13,312 bases of DNA from Thalassiosira profunda (taxonomy: Eukaryota; Bacillariophyta; Thalassiosirophyceae; Thalassiosirales; Thalassiosiraceae), in the NCBI GenBank assembly GCA_036939355.1, contig JALLAP010000851.1:1-13312 (forward strand), written 5' to 3'. The position numbers and the translations under genes are program-made. This document shows, one piece after another, positions 1 to 7,235 of the stretch. The notes beneath the pieces were generated by a model, which had not been told where the DNA came from, ran no database searches, and saw only the letters and a program-made list of their open reading frames with translations. Position 1 is the first letter of the stretch; the number at the start of each line of letters is the position of its first letter.

Positions 1-46
1 TCTCGCGGAACGTCGGCTCCGTCTTGACTTCGGCTGTGGCACTCAT
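1..46 (-). CDS. Possible 5' end of a leftward gene, cut by the window edge
   Basis: On the minus strand an ATG at 46-44 opens a frame that stays open to the left edge and reads MSATAEVKTEPTFRE. The composition looks like an ordinary hydrophilic N-terminus. The gene would be divergent from the fibrillin gene and share the roughly 290-bp upstream region with it, matching the head-to-head layout elsewhere in the window. With only 15 codons, no family can be named and a chance open frame cannot be excluded. Confidence 0.35.
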   Translation of the reverse strand, partial: MSATAEVKTEPTFRE

Positions 47-339
47 ATTGACGGGTATATTGCAATTGATACGGGGGCTTCGCGGGGCGGCGTCGGCGGC
101 TTGGGCAGCGTCGTTGGGGGCGAGGGCAGGGTAGGGGTGCACTGCAACGATGAAAGTGAATGAATGAGACTTCTCGAGCACGTGCACAAAACACGTACTC
201 ATCCCCATATTGTAACAATTCCTACGTAGGATTGGATTCTCAGATTGTCTAAGAGGAGGCTCGTCATCATAGCTCGCTCGTCATTCACCGACGATGACGA
301 AGCCAGCAGCCAGCCGCCTCCTCATAATTTCCTTTCACC
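47..339. promoter_or_regulatory. Upstream region of the fibrillin gene, possibly bidirectional
   Basis: No convincing coding sequence is seen here. The stretch holds a G-box type CACGTG at 179-184 inside GCACGTGC, an inverted repeat ATTGTAACAAT at 209-219, a 12-bp perfect palindrome TCCTACGTAGGA at 220-231 and an inverted CCAAT box (ATTGG) at 231-235. These sit 105-160 bp before the ATG at 340, where a promoter is expected. Whether any of them is bound is inference. Confidence 0.45.
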
Positions 340-1122
340 ATGCCGCGTCGACGACCTCATACCCTCGCTGCAATGGCCGTGGCGGCGGCGGCTTGCGGCA
401 GCCCGGCTACAGCTTTCCAAAATCTGCTACCCAACCTCTCATTCGCTCCGAAACCATTCACCTCTGGCGCCGTCGATCTCGAGGATCGATTGCTTGCCGC
501 GCTCGAGGCCAATGGCGCGCGGCTCGACAACTCGGACGAGATCGCCTCCGTCGTTTCTCAGCTAGAGGCCAGTCAATCCATTCCTCGGCCGGCAATTGCG
601 CCCCAGGTGTACGGAAGATGGCGACTGTTGCAAACGACGAATGCGGACACGGCATCCCCCATCCAACGCAAGGCGGTCGATACGACCAAGTTCGATATCT
701 TTCAGGACATTGTGTTTGCGGAGGACGACCCGGAGAAGCTGTTGGTGCGGCAGATTGTGAAGTTTAGTGAGACCAATGAGCTTTGTGTTGATGCCCTTGC
801 GTCTACTTCGGCGTATCCTCTGCCGGAATTGACCGACCGGCAGGGCACCGGAAAGATACTTGGATTGAATATACTTGGTGTATCGCTTGTTGGCGACGAC
901 GCTGAAGAGGACCCGGAGAGGCCCGACTCTCGCGTCAGATTTGTGTTCGACGAGGGCAAATTCGACTTTGGTGCATTCACGATCCCGTACCCTGTACCAT
1001 TCCGCAATCCGTTCTTCCGAGACGCCGTGAAGGGATGGATCGATATCACGTATCTCTCAGACAGGATTCGTATTTCGAGAGGAAACAAGGGCACGACCTT
1101 TATTCTGAAGAAGGAAGAATAG
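340..1122 (+). CDS. Plastid lipid-associated protein / fibrillin (PAP) family, plastid-targeted
   Basis: This is a single-exon gene for 260 aa. Residues 1-25 form a signal peptide (basic MPRRR, then an Ala/Val core) ending in ATA|FQ, the phenylalanine-at-+1 motif of secondary red plastids; the transit part follows. The PAP/fibrillin domain covers about residues 45-258. It shows YGRWRLLQTT at 91-100, SPIQRKAVDTTKFDIFQDI at 106-124 and the C-terminal signature PVPFRNPFFRDAVKGWIDIT followed by RIRISRGNKGTTFILKK (218-258). Fibrillins are plastoglobule or thylakoid-associated proteins thought to bind lipids and prenylquinones; the exact ligand here is unknown. The ATG at 340 is the first that gives the complete signal peptide; a second in-frame ATG at 373 would remove the basic n-region. 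The 3' end is only 87 bp from the stop of the converging dioxygenase gene. Confidence 0.9.
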   Translation: MPRRRPHTLAAMAVAAAACGSPATAFQNLLPNLSFAPKPFTSGAVDLEDRLLAALEANGARLDNSDEIASVVSQLEASQSIPRPAIAPQVYGRWRLLQTTNADTASPIQRKAVDTTKFDIFQDIVFAEDDPEKLLVRQIVKFSETNELCVDALASTSAYPLPELTDRQGTGKILGLNILGVSLVGDDAEEDPERPDSRVRFVFDEGKFDFGAFTIPYPVPFRNPFFRDAVKGWIDITYLSDRIRISRGNKGTTFILKKEE

Positions 1123-1209
1123 GTTGCGATACGCATACCATCAGTACCGCCGACACGCAAACTTTGGTAGATAGAACAAATGCAATTCTACAACACATCG
1201 GTTTGTTTT

Positions 1210-2322
1210 CTACAATCTCATGAACGGCACGTCGGGAGGATACTGGAGCCAGTTCTCCTTCGCCCACTCCACGCCTGCGTCTTTGCCCTCGATGCAGTGC
1301 AGTTGAAAGGTATGCCGCGCCATTGACGAAAAGTTGGGCAAACTCAGATGGTCCAATTCTCCGCAAAATGCAAGCAGATCTCCCGCTTTGCACGGGACGG
1401 GAACGAACCCAGCTTCGTGAAGACCAGCGCATTCTGGCATGGGCAGAGACTTCTCCGGCAGCGCCCCTTCCCACGTAATGTTGCTATCTCTATCGCCGAG
1501 CTGCCGGAATATCATCTGAGGCTGCGTGCTATCCCCGCCGTCGCCATTGTATTGCAATGATTCTCCGAAGTGCTCTGGGTTCCTCACAAACTGCCTCCGC
1601 ACGCTCTCTTTGTGGCTCCCGGGCCTTACCCATAGACATCCATTCTCCAACGTGGCATCGTCCAGCGCCAGCCACAATCCAATGCACGTTTGCCGGGGCG
1701 TTGTGTACAGGAACGTCGAATCCTGATGAGACGTCACTTCCCCACCAATCCGAGCCTGTTTGAAGATATACATTGACTGCGGCACTACTGGGTCCATCCA
1801 CCCTAGCTCTCGCAACAGATCGGCCACCTTCGTGGATTGCGTATAATCTCGAAACGCCCCCGGCTGAGTGTGCATCCCGTGCCCGGCTTTGTTCAGCGCC
1901 GTCAGCTTGTTCGATCGGTACTCCTCCTTCAATTCCCCGTTCTCCTCTGCGGCATCTTTCTCTGCAAAAAAGTGGCACTTCGATGCCGAGTCGAGGAAGT
2001 AGTCCGATCGGCCCTGCGCCTGGACTTGTTTCTCGTCGGTCCGAAACACCTCCGTCGGCTGCGATGACGGCTGCCACTCGTTCTCCACCAACTCGGCCAT
2101 TTGATCCTTCATGGACTGCACCTCGGCGCTGTCGGCGAAACCGGGGAGAAAGATAAAGCCGTGCGTGTCGAAGAATCGACATCGGGCTGACGGGAAGGAG
2201 GCGTCTTCCGATGTCGATGTGACGGTGCACTCGCCGCGGACCCAGGAGCGGACTGGCTCATCGTCTACCTCCCGCTCGAGCGCCCGGAGCGCTGCGTCCC
2301 TCGTCGCTTCGGCGTGGACCAT
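1210..2322 (-). CDS. Phytanoyl-CoA dioxygenase family protein, PHYHD1-like Fe(II)/2-oxoglutarate oxygenase
   Basis: This single-exon gene encodes 370 aa and belongs to the PhyH superfamily. The facial triad is visible: HQD at residues 199-201 in the context SHQDSTFLYTTP, which closely resembles animal PHYHD1, and the distal His325 in GELDHLSLPN. Arg336 (SMARHTF) is in the position expected to bind 2-oxoglutarate. The conserved N-terminal FDTHGFIFLPGF and the block NGCLWVRPGSHKES are also present. The frame is open 5' of the start back to a TGA, but the first ATG is the one at 2322 (MVHAEATRDAAL, context ATCATGG), so I begin there. No signal peptide or peroxisomal C-terminus is evident (it ends FMRL). 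An extra 60-70 residues over human PHYHD1 lie mostly in the N-terminus and an acidic insert near residues 120-135. Family members hydroxylate diverse substrates; this one's substrate is unknown. It converges on the fibrillin gene and diverges from the prolyl 4-hydroxylase. Confidence 0.88.
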   Translation of the reverse strand: MVHAEATRDAALRALEREVDDEPVRSWVRGECTVTSTSEDASFPSARCRFFDTHGFIFLPGFADSAEVQSMKDQMAELVENEWQPSSQPTEVFRTDEKQVQAQGRSDYFLDSASKCHFFAEKDAAEENGELKEEYRSNKLTALNKAGHGMHTQPGAFRDYTQSTKVADLLRELGWMDPVVPQSMYIFKQARIGGEVTSHQDSTFLYTTPRQTCIGLWLALDDATLENGCLWVRPGSHKESVRRQFVRNPEHFGESLQYNGDGGDSTQPQMIFRQLGDRDSNITWEGALPEKSLPMPECAGLHEAGFVPVPCKAGDLLAFCGELDHLSLPNFSSMARHTFQLHCIEGKDAGVEWAKENWLQYPPDVPFMRL

Positions 2323-2518
2323 GATGGGACGGCGTGCTCTCCTTGCTACGTCGGAGACGGTGCGCTGAGGTGCGCTGATTGAAGTGGTGCGTGGGCGGTG
2401 GGCGGGGGGCAAAACCAGATTTCACTTTGGCTTTGCCAACTGTGACTGTGTTGCCTCACGCCCGCCTCCCACGCACCTCCACGCACGCTGCCGGCCCCCG
2501 CCCCTCCTGCGCACGAGG
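2323..2518. promoter_or_regulatory. Divergent promoter between two 2-oxoglutarate oxygenase genes
   Basis: This 196-bp gap lies between the ATG of the PhyH gene (minus strand) and the ATG of the ShKT/prolyl 4-hydroxylase gene (plus strand). It is G-rich on the PhyH side (2388-2410) and C-rich on the other side (2460-2512), and I see no TATA box. Both transcripts must start within or close to it, so shared control is likely but inferred. Confidence 0.5.
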
Positions 2519-4380
2519 ATGCTAAGACCGAAGACCTGCCTCGTCCTGGCCTTTGCTGCCCTTGTCGTCAATGGATGGATTGCGGCTGCGGTGGAAGTGG
2601 AAGGGGAGTGCAGCGCGGACAACGGTTCGTGCGATGCAGCCTCCTCCGGGGCCGTTGCAAATGGGAGGAGAACGACCACAAAATGCGAGGACGCCGAGCC
2701 GGAATGCGGCAAATGGGCGGAGGTGGGAGAGTGCGACAACAATCCCAATTACATGAAGCGTGAGTGGCTGAGTTGTGTGTGATTCGTCGGCATTATTTGT
2801 TGATGGCCATTGCAATGCTTGCAATGCACCCGTGCCCACAGTCTCATGCACCTTTTGCAATTGACAACGTGCGCAGTTTACTGTCCCATTTCCTGCAATA
2901 GCTGCCCGGACCCTCTGGATATTTCAACAGAGGAGGCGGAGCTTCTAGACGAGGTTGCAAAATACGGCAAGCCGCAGAAGGTGGAAGGAAAGGATGCGCC
3001 CAAGACGCTCGAGGTGGTCCGCAAAACGGTGGAATACATGCAAAACGATATTTACGGTTCCAGCGCCACACACGACCTCTCGGAGGAGATCCTGGCCGAA
3101 TGCACCAACCGGGAGGAACTCTGCGCCTTCTGGGCCGCAATCGGGGAATGCGAGGCGAACAAAGCGTACATGAAGACAAAGTGCGCGCCTTCCTGTCAAA
3201 CGTGCGACATGATCGATATGAAGGCACGATGTCCGCCCTTGGGAGACGATGTGCGGCCGGGGCTGTTGCCGGGAGAGTTGAATGATGCAAAACGATATTT
3301 ACGGTTCCAGCGCCACACACGACCTCTCGGAGGAGATCCTCGCCGAATGCACCAACCGAGAGGAGCTCTGCGCCTTCTGGGCCGCAATCGGGGAATGCGA
3401 GGCGAACAAAGCATATATGAAGACGAAGTGTGCGCCCTCTTGTCAAACGTGCGACATGATCGATATGAAGGCACGGTGTCCGCCCTTGGGAGACGATGTG
3501 CGGCCGGGGCTGTTGCCGGGAGAGTTGAATGCGATGTTCGAGCGGATCGTGGATACTGCTCCGGGGAATCAGACGGGCGAGGTTGAGATTGACGAGAAGA
3601 TGGCAAATTACACAGTGCACGTTCACTCGCGGCCGGCACCGGTTGATGATACAGATGCGATCGCCATCAGCAGGGAGCGAGATTTGGAGCAGCCGCCGTG
3701 GGTTGTCACATTTGACAACTTCATAACACCCGAAGAATGCCAGCATCTGATCGATCTTGGGCACAAAAACACATACGAAAGGAGCCAGGACGTGGGAGCA
3801 CTGAAAGTTGATGGATCGTGGGATAATGTCAAAAGCACGCGGCGCACCAGCGAGAATGCTTGGTGCTCCAGCAGAAACGGATGCCGCTCCGACCCTATTG
3901 TGGAAGGTGTACAAGAAAGAATGGCCAGGGTGACGGGCATCTCAGCTGACAATTCGGAAGATTTGCAGATGTTGAAGTAGTGAGTTGGCTTCGTTTCGTT
4001 GCATCTCTGCCTTTGCAAACGCGCGCTCATGCGCGTGCCATTCTCTCTGCAGCGAGCCCGGCCAATTCTATCGGCAGCACCACGATTACATTGAACACCA
4101 GAGGGATCGAAGGTGCGGACCGCGCGTCTTGACCTTCTTCTTGTATCTCAGTGACGTGGAAGCCGGCGGCGCAACCAACTTCCCAAAACTGGATATTGCC
4201 GTCCAGCCGAAGGTGGGAAGAGCGCTTTTGTGGCCATCCGTGTTGAACAGCAACCCGAAGGACAAAGACCCGAGGACGGACCACGAGGCGCAAGATGTCA
4301 TCAAAGGCTTGAAGTTTGGAGCTAACGCGTGGGTGCATCTCCACAACTACACCAGTGCGCAAGAGATGGGATGTACCTAG
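2519..4380 (+). CDS. Secreted/ER ShKT-domain prolyl 4-hydroxylase, frame broken by a tandem duplication in exon 2
   Basis: Exons: 2519-2759, 2877-3979, 4053-4380; introns GTGAGT...GCGCAG (117 bp) and GTGAGT...CTGCAG (73 bp). The first ATG gives a signal peptide (MLRPKTCLVLAFAALVVNG). ShKT domain 1 spans C56-C90 across intron 1, with six cysteines spaced C-x6-C-x8-C-x10-C-x3-C-x2-C; ShKT 2 spans C156-C190 with the same spacing. The prolyl 4-hydroxylase domain (from about W273) carries HHD at 375-377, distal His443 and Lys453, matching the Fe(II) and 2-oxoglutarate ligands of the family, including the His-to-Lys spacing of ten. It should hydroxylate prolines of secretory proteins, for example in wall or matrix glycoproteins. 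Exon 2 carries 3038-3284 twice (second copy 3285-3531). The 247-bp period shifts the frame: reading straight through gives a stop at 3584-3586. With one unit omitted the gene reads cleanly to 474 aa, which is the numbering used here. Donors GTGCG at 3202 or 3251 could also restore frame by splicing. Confidence 0.85.
3038..3531 (+). repeat. 247-bp imperfect tandem duplication within the ShKT/prolyl 4-hydroxylase exon
   Basis: Unit 1 is 3038-3284 and unit 2 is 3285-3531. They differ at ten positions (unit 1: 3094, 3112, 3118, 3166, 3169, 3178, 3184, 3190, 3193, 3229), nine transitions and one transversion. Every difference is at a third codon position and is synonymous. The first 56 bp and the last 55 bp of the units are identical. 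Each unit covers the whole second ShKT domain. Because 247 is not a multiple of three, the second unit is in another frame. Confidence 0.95.
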
Positions 4381-4551
4381 CTACTAGCACGTGAAACTGA
4401 AACAAGAGGGTATTGCTCTCATAAACGGTGTTACGAAATGTGAAGTCTACGCAAGCAAATGCCCCTCTCCATTGCCGGGTCCAGGGCACTTCGCACATCA
4501 ATGAATATGAATTTGTGCACATACAACATCAATCGATATAGCCTAAGCCTC
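4381..4551. other. Short 3' intergenic gap between converging genes
   Basis: These 171 bp separate the stop of the prolyl 4-hydroxylase from the stop of the converging repeat-protein gene. They must hold both 3' UTRs and polyadenylation sites. A CACGTG occurs shortly after the first stop, but I see no clear AATAAA and no further gene. Confidence 0.5.
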
Positions 4552-6846
4552 TCACGGCTCCTTTGTCCCCTCCACTTCTGCCTCTACCTTCGTGAACACA
4601 TCGAGGCTGTCCACCTCAACGCCGAACAATGAACCCGTTGCACAAAATAGAAGGAATTGATTGTACTCCATTGCTTGTCCAATCTCCACCTGACGCGATG
4701 GATCTCGGATTGACGCAGAGCAGACGACGATTGGACTCGTATTGCGTCCCACAGCCTGCGTGAGCGCTTCCTCCGCCTCACTCGTCACGTCAGGGTTTTC
4801 GATCAACAAGATTTGGAGATACTTCCAGGCGCTTTTGTGGGCGATCACCTCGGAGATGGCTTCGATTCCTGGTCCCTCGATTGTCAGGTTGAGCAATTGC
4901 AGCTTTGGAAACGAACCAGCTGGATTCTTCAGTATCTCCTCTGCAAATGACAGAAAGAATTCGTCGGGGAGTAGGCATCCCGATAGATCCAGCTGCGTGG
5001 CCTCATTTGCGTGCAATAGCAGCAGTTTCACGAATGTGTTGATCAAATCGCCCTTCGTCCTCTCAGACAGCTTGCCAAGCCTATCCGCCAGTGTGCGGTC
5101 TTTCAGCCGAAATTCGAGCGAATTGTATTTGTCGTCTCTGACCAGGTGCTGGGAAATCCATTCCTCGTTGAGCCAGTCAATATGCTCTTCGTCACTTGTT
5201 TCATTTGCGGGCGCCACGTCGCTTACATCTTCCAGGTCAGGTTCTCCATTGTCAGTTGCAATTTCATCTCCAACTGGAGTGCTGCCAGTGCTAGGAGAAT
5301 CTGACTTCTCTGTCGGTACTCCGTCGTGAGAATCTTCAGTGCCAGCTCCTTCATCAGGGGAGTCATCGATACTGGATTTCTCCTCCTGAATGTCGCCTTT
5401 CTCTTCATCGATGGGGCTGCTGGTTTTGCGAGGTATATTCCGAGGCGTATTCTGCTGTTGCAGCTGTAGCAAGTTGTAATTCACCGCCAGGTCGAAGAGG
5501 TACTCGTCCTCTTCCGTGGCGTCTTCTTGCGCATCATCCGCTCCTGTTGAATTCTCCACTTCGGCAGAACCTTCTCCCTCCACTTTATTTGAGTTGGCCT
5601 CCGCTTCATCCGGTACTTTATCATCTCCTTCAGCATGCACCTCTTCCTCCTGTAAGTCATCGTTCGCGGCCTCCTTCCCCTCGATTGATTGGTTGTCGTT
5701 CTTGGCAGATCCCGGTGATGATGCGCCTTCGAACGCCTTCATTCTCTCCTGCAACGAGCCCCCGGTTATGCTGATCTCAGGATGAGAAACGAATTCCTCT
5801 TCGGCTAACAGGGTCTCTTCAAGCTGCGCCGCTCTATCTTTCAACGAATTGCTGTGCTCCCGTTCGGTCTTCTTGGTAGACTCGGCAGGTGCCGATGCGT
5901 CTTGGTACTTCTTCATTCTCTCCTCCAAGTCTCCGCTTCCAACAGTACGACTGCTATCGACTCTAACTTCCTGGGAATCCTCAGCCAGTGAAATGTCTTT
6001 GATCTCTTCAGCCAACATCTTCTTCCTCTTGAACGCCCCAGTGGCTGAGGCATCCGCAAACGCTGGTGGCTGGAAGGTTCCCGTCGATGACGCGGCCGCA
6101 AATTTGGACAAGCGCTGTTGGAAATCACTTCCTTGCGTAGAGGCACGACGAGGAGACATCTCTGGATCTTGGCCGGCCTCTTTCTTGGACTCAATGGCCT
6201 CCCTAAATGCCAACATGCGCTGATGGAACTCCTTCATATCACGCCCCCGCCGCACATCCGGAGAAGCCCCATCGAGAGGTTGCTCGTTGTTCATCTCGCG
6301 CAGCATGGCCATTCTCTGCTGGATCAGACTGCTTCCCCCGACTTTTCTGGTTTGGTAGCTCGTGTTCGTTCCCTCCCCCTCCTGCTTCGCCGCCTCTTCG
6401 AATCCCCCTTTATATTTGGCCAAGCTCCCACGAAGAGAGTTCAGTTCTTCCTCCATTTTGCTCTTAGATGACGAGGCGGATGACGCCTCCTTAAGCATGG
6501 CCAGCCTCTCCTGGAGTGCACTGCTCATCCTGGGCCTCGTCTTGGGCCCATCGCCGCCAGTTGCGTCGGGTTCTTTCAACTGCTGGAATTCATAGGTCTT
6601 CATCCGAGACTTCAGAGTCGACCACCCCTTGGACTCCTTGACTGCTTGGGGGGTGGCATCCTGCGGCGGCGCCTCCTCCGACGCCGATGCCGCGCCCTTT
6701 TGATAGGCAGACAGTCGCTCTTTGATGGACAGGGCGCCCTGGGCATCGCTGGGCGGGGTCGCTCGCCGCGGTGCCTTCGACGCAGTTGATGAAGCTGCAG
6801 CTGCACCCTCCTCCCACGCCACGAGGCGCTGTTTGAGGGATGCCAT
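4552..6846 (-). CDS. Unrecognised 764-aa protein: eleven short helical repeats, acidic linker, LRR-like C-terminus
   Basis: I do not recognise this gene. It is a single exon; the ATG sits in AAAATGG and an in-frame TGA lies 9 bp upstream, fixing the start. Residues 1-377 contain eleven copies of a short motif, roughly L-[KQE]-x-R-[LM]-x-x-[YFLW]-x-x-A-S-S, starting near residues 4, 41, 78, 111, 138, 174, 207, 242, 307, 335 and 365. Examples are LKQRLVAWEEGAAAA, IKERLSAYQKGAASA, LQERLAMLKEASSAS and LQERMKAFEGASSPG. Spacing is mostly 27-37 residues with charged, Ser/Pro-rich linkers, and each copy looks like a short amphipathic helix. Residues 378-575 are strongly acidic and probably disordered. 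Residues 611-700 resemble two or three leucine-rich repeats (QLDLSGCLLPDEFF, LQLLNLTIEGPGIEAI, LQILLIENPDVTSEA), reminiscent of the tropomodulin C-terminus. There is no signal peptide or membrane helix. A cytoskeletal or scaffold role is only a guess. Confidence 0.75.
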   Translation of the reverse strand: MASLKQRLVAWEEGAAAASSTASKAPRRATPPSDAQGALSIKERLSAYQKGAASASEEAPPQDATPQAVKESKGWSTLKSRMKTYEFQQLKEPDATGGDGPKTRPRMSSALQERLAMLKEASSASSSKSKMEEELNSLRGSLAKYKGGFEEAAKQEGEGTNTSYQTRKVGGSSLIQQRMAMLREMNNEQPLDGASPDVRRGRDMKEFHQRMLAFREAIESKKEAGQDPEMSPRRASTQGSDFQQRLSKFAAASSTGTFQPPAFADASATGAFKRKKMLAEEIKDISLAEDSQEVRVDSSRTVGSGDLEERMKKYQDASAPAESTKKTEREHSNSLKDRAAQLEETLLAEEEFVSHPEISITGGSLQERMKAFEGASSPGSAKNDNQSIEGKEAANDDLQEEEVHAEGDDKVPDEAEANSNKVEGEGSAEVENSTGADDAQEDATEEDEYLFDLAVNYNLLQLQQQNTPRNIPRKTSSPIDEEKGDIQEEKSSIDDSPDEGAGTEDSHDGVPTEKSDSPSTGSTPVGDEIATDNGEPDLEDVSDVAPANETSDEEHIDWLNEEWISQHLVRDDKYNSLEFRLKDRTLADRLGKLSERTKGDLINTFVKLLLLHANEATQLDLSGCLLPDEFFLSFAEEILKNPAGSFPKLQLLNLTIEGPGIEAISEVIAHKSAWKYLQILLIENPDVTSEAEEALTQAVGRNTSPIVVCSASIRDPSRQVEIGQAMEYNQFLLFCATGSLFGVEVDSLDVFTKVEAEVEGTKEP

Positions 6847-7235
6847 TTTTATTCAGCAGGATGCGAGGCTACCACAATTTTGCAGCTGCGCCTATTGCTG
6901 GACCCTCGAAACCTAGAGCAGCGGGCTTCGTCGGCGCCAATAGAGCGTTGGTGGTGCATGTGCCATGCCGCGGCGGCTTTGCTCTAGGCGCAGGAGGGGG
7001 GGGCTTCTTTGTTTTGTCGTGCAGTGTCGTGGAGCGTGAGGGTGGGAAGGAGTGGGGTAAGTACGCTATTATCGTCCTCTCCGTTTTGCATGCCACCCGT
7101 CCTCATCAGGGAGAGCAAAAAAGACTGAATGCTGAGAGAACTAGAGCAACACTCGCCTCTCTCTTTGTGGAAGCAATCCCTGCTTTAGGTGTCTATCTAA
7201 TAGAGCCTGAATGCCAACGCATTCTCTCGTGCTTC
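6847..7235. other. Intergenic region: promoter of the repeat-protein gene and 3' end of the chromatin gene
   Basis: The two flanking genes run in the same direction (minus), so this 389-bp stretch should hold the 3' UTR of the chromatin gene on its right and the promoter and 5' UTR of the repeat-protein gene on its left. There is a run of G on the plus strand near 6994-7002. Open frames cross it on both strands but have no recognisable family, splice support or coding bias. I see no RNA gene. Confidence 0.5.

Noticed and set aside
1529..2230. Minus-strand frame of 233 codons in another register of the PhyH gene
   Set aside because: It overlaps a gene with complete catalytic motifs and reads as low-information Arg/Gly sequence.
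2323..2412. N-terminal extension of the PhyH protein by 30 residues
   Set aside because: The frame is open, but the only start would be a TTG codon. The first ATG is at 2322 in a good context.
2844..3914. Long open frame of 356 codons on the minus strand opposite the prolyl 4-hydroxylase exon
   Set aside because: It mirrors the plus-strand coding repeat, has Arg/Pro/Ser-rich nonsense composition and no family signature, while the plus strand has clear ShKT and hydroxylase motifs.
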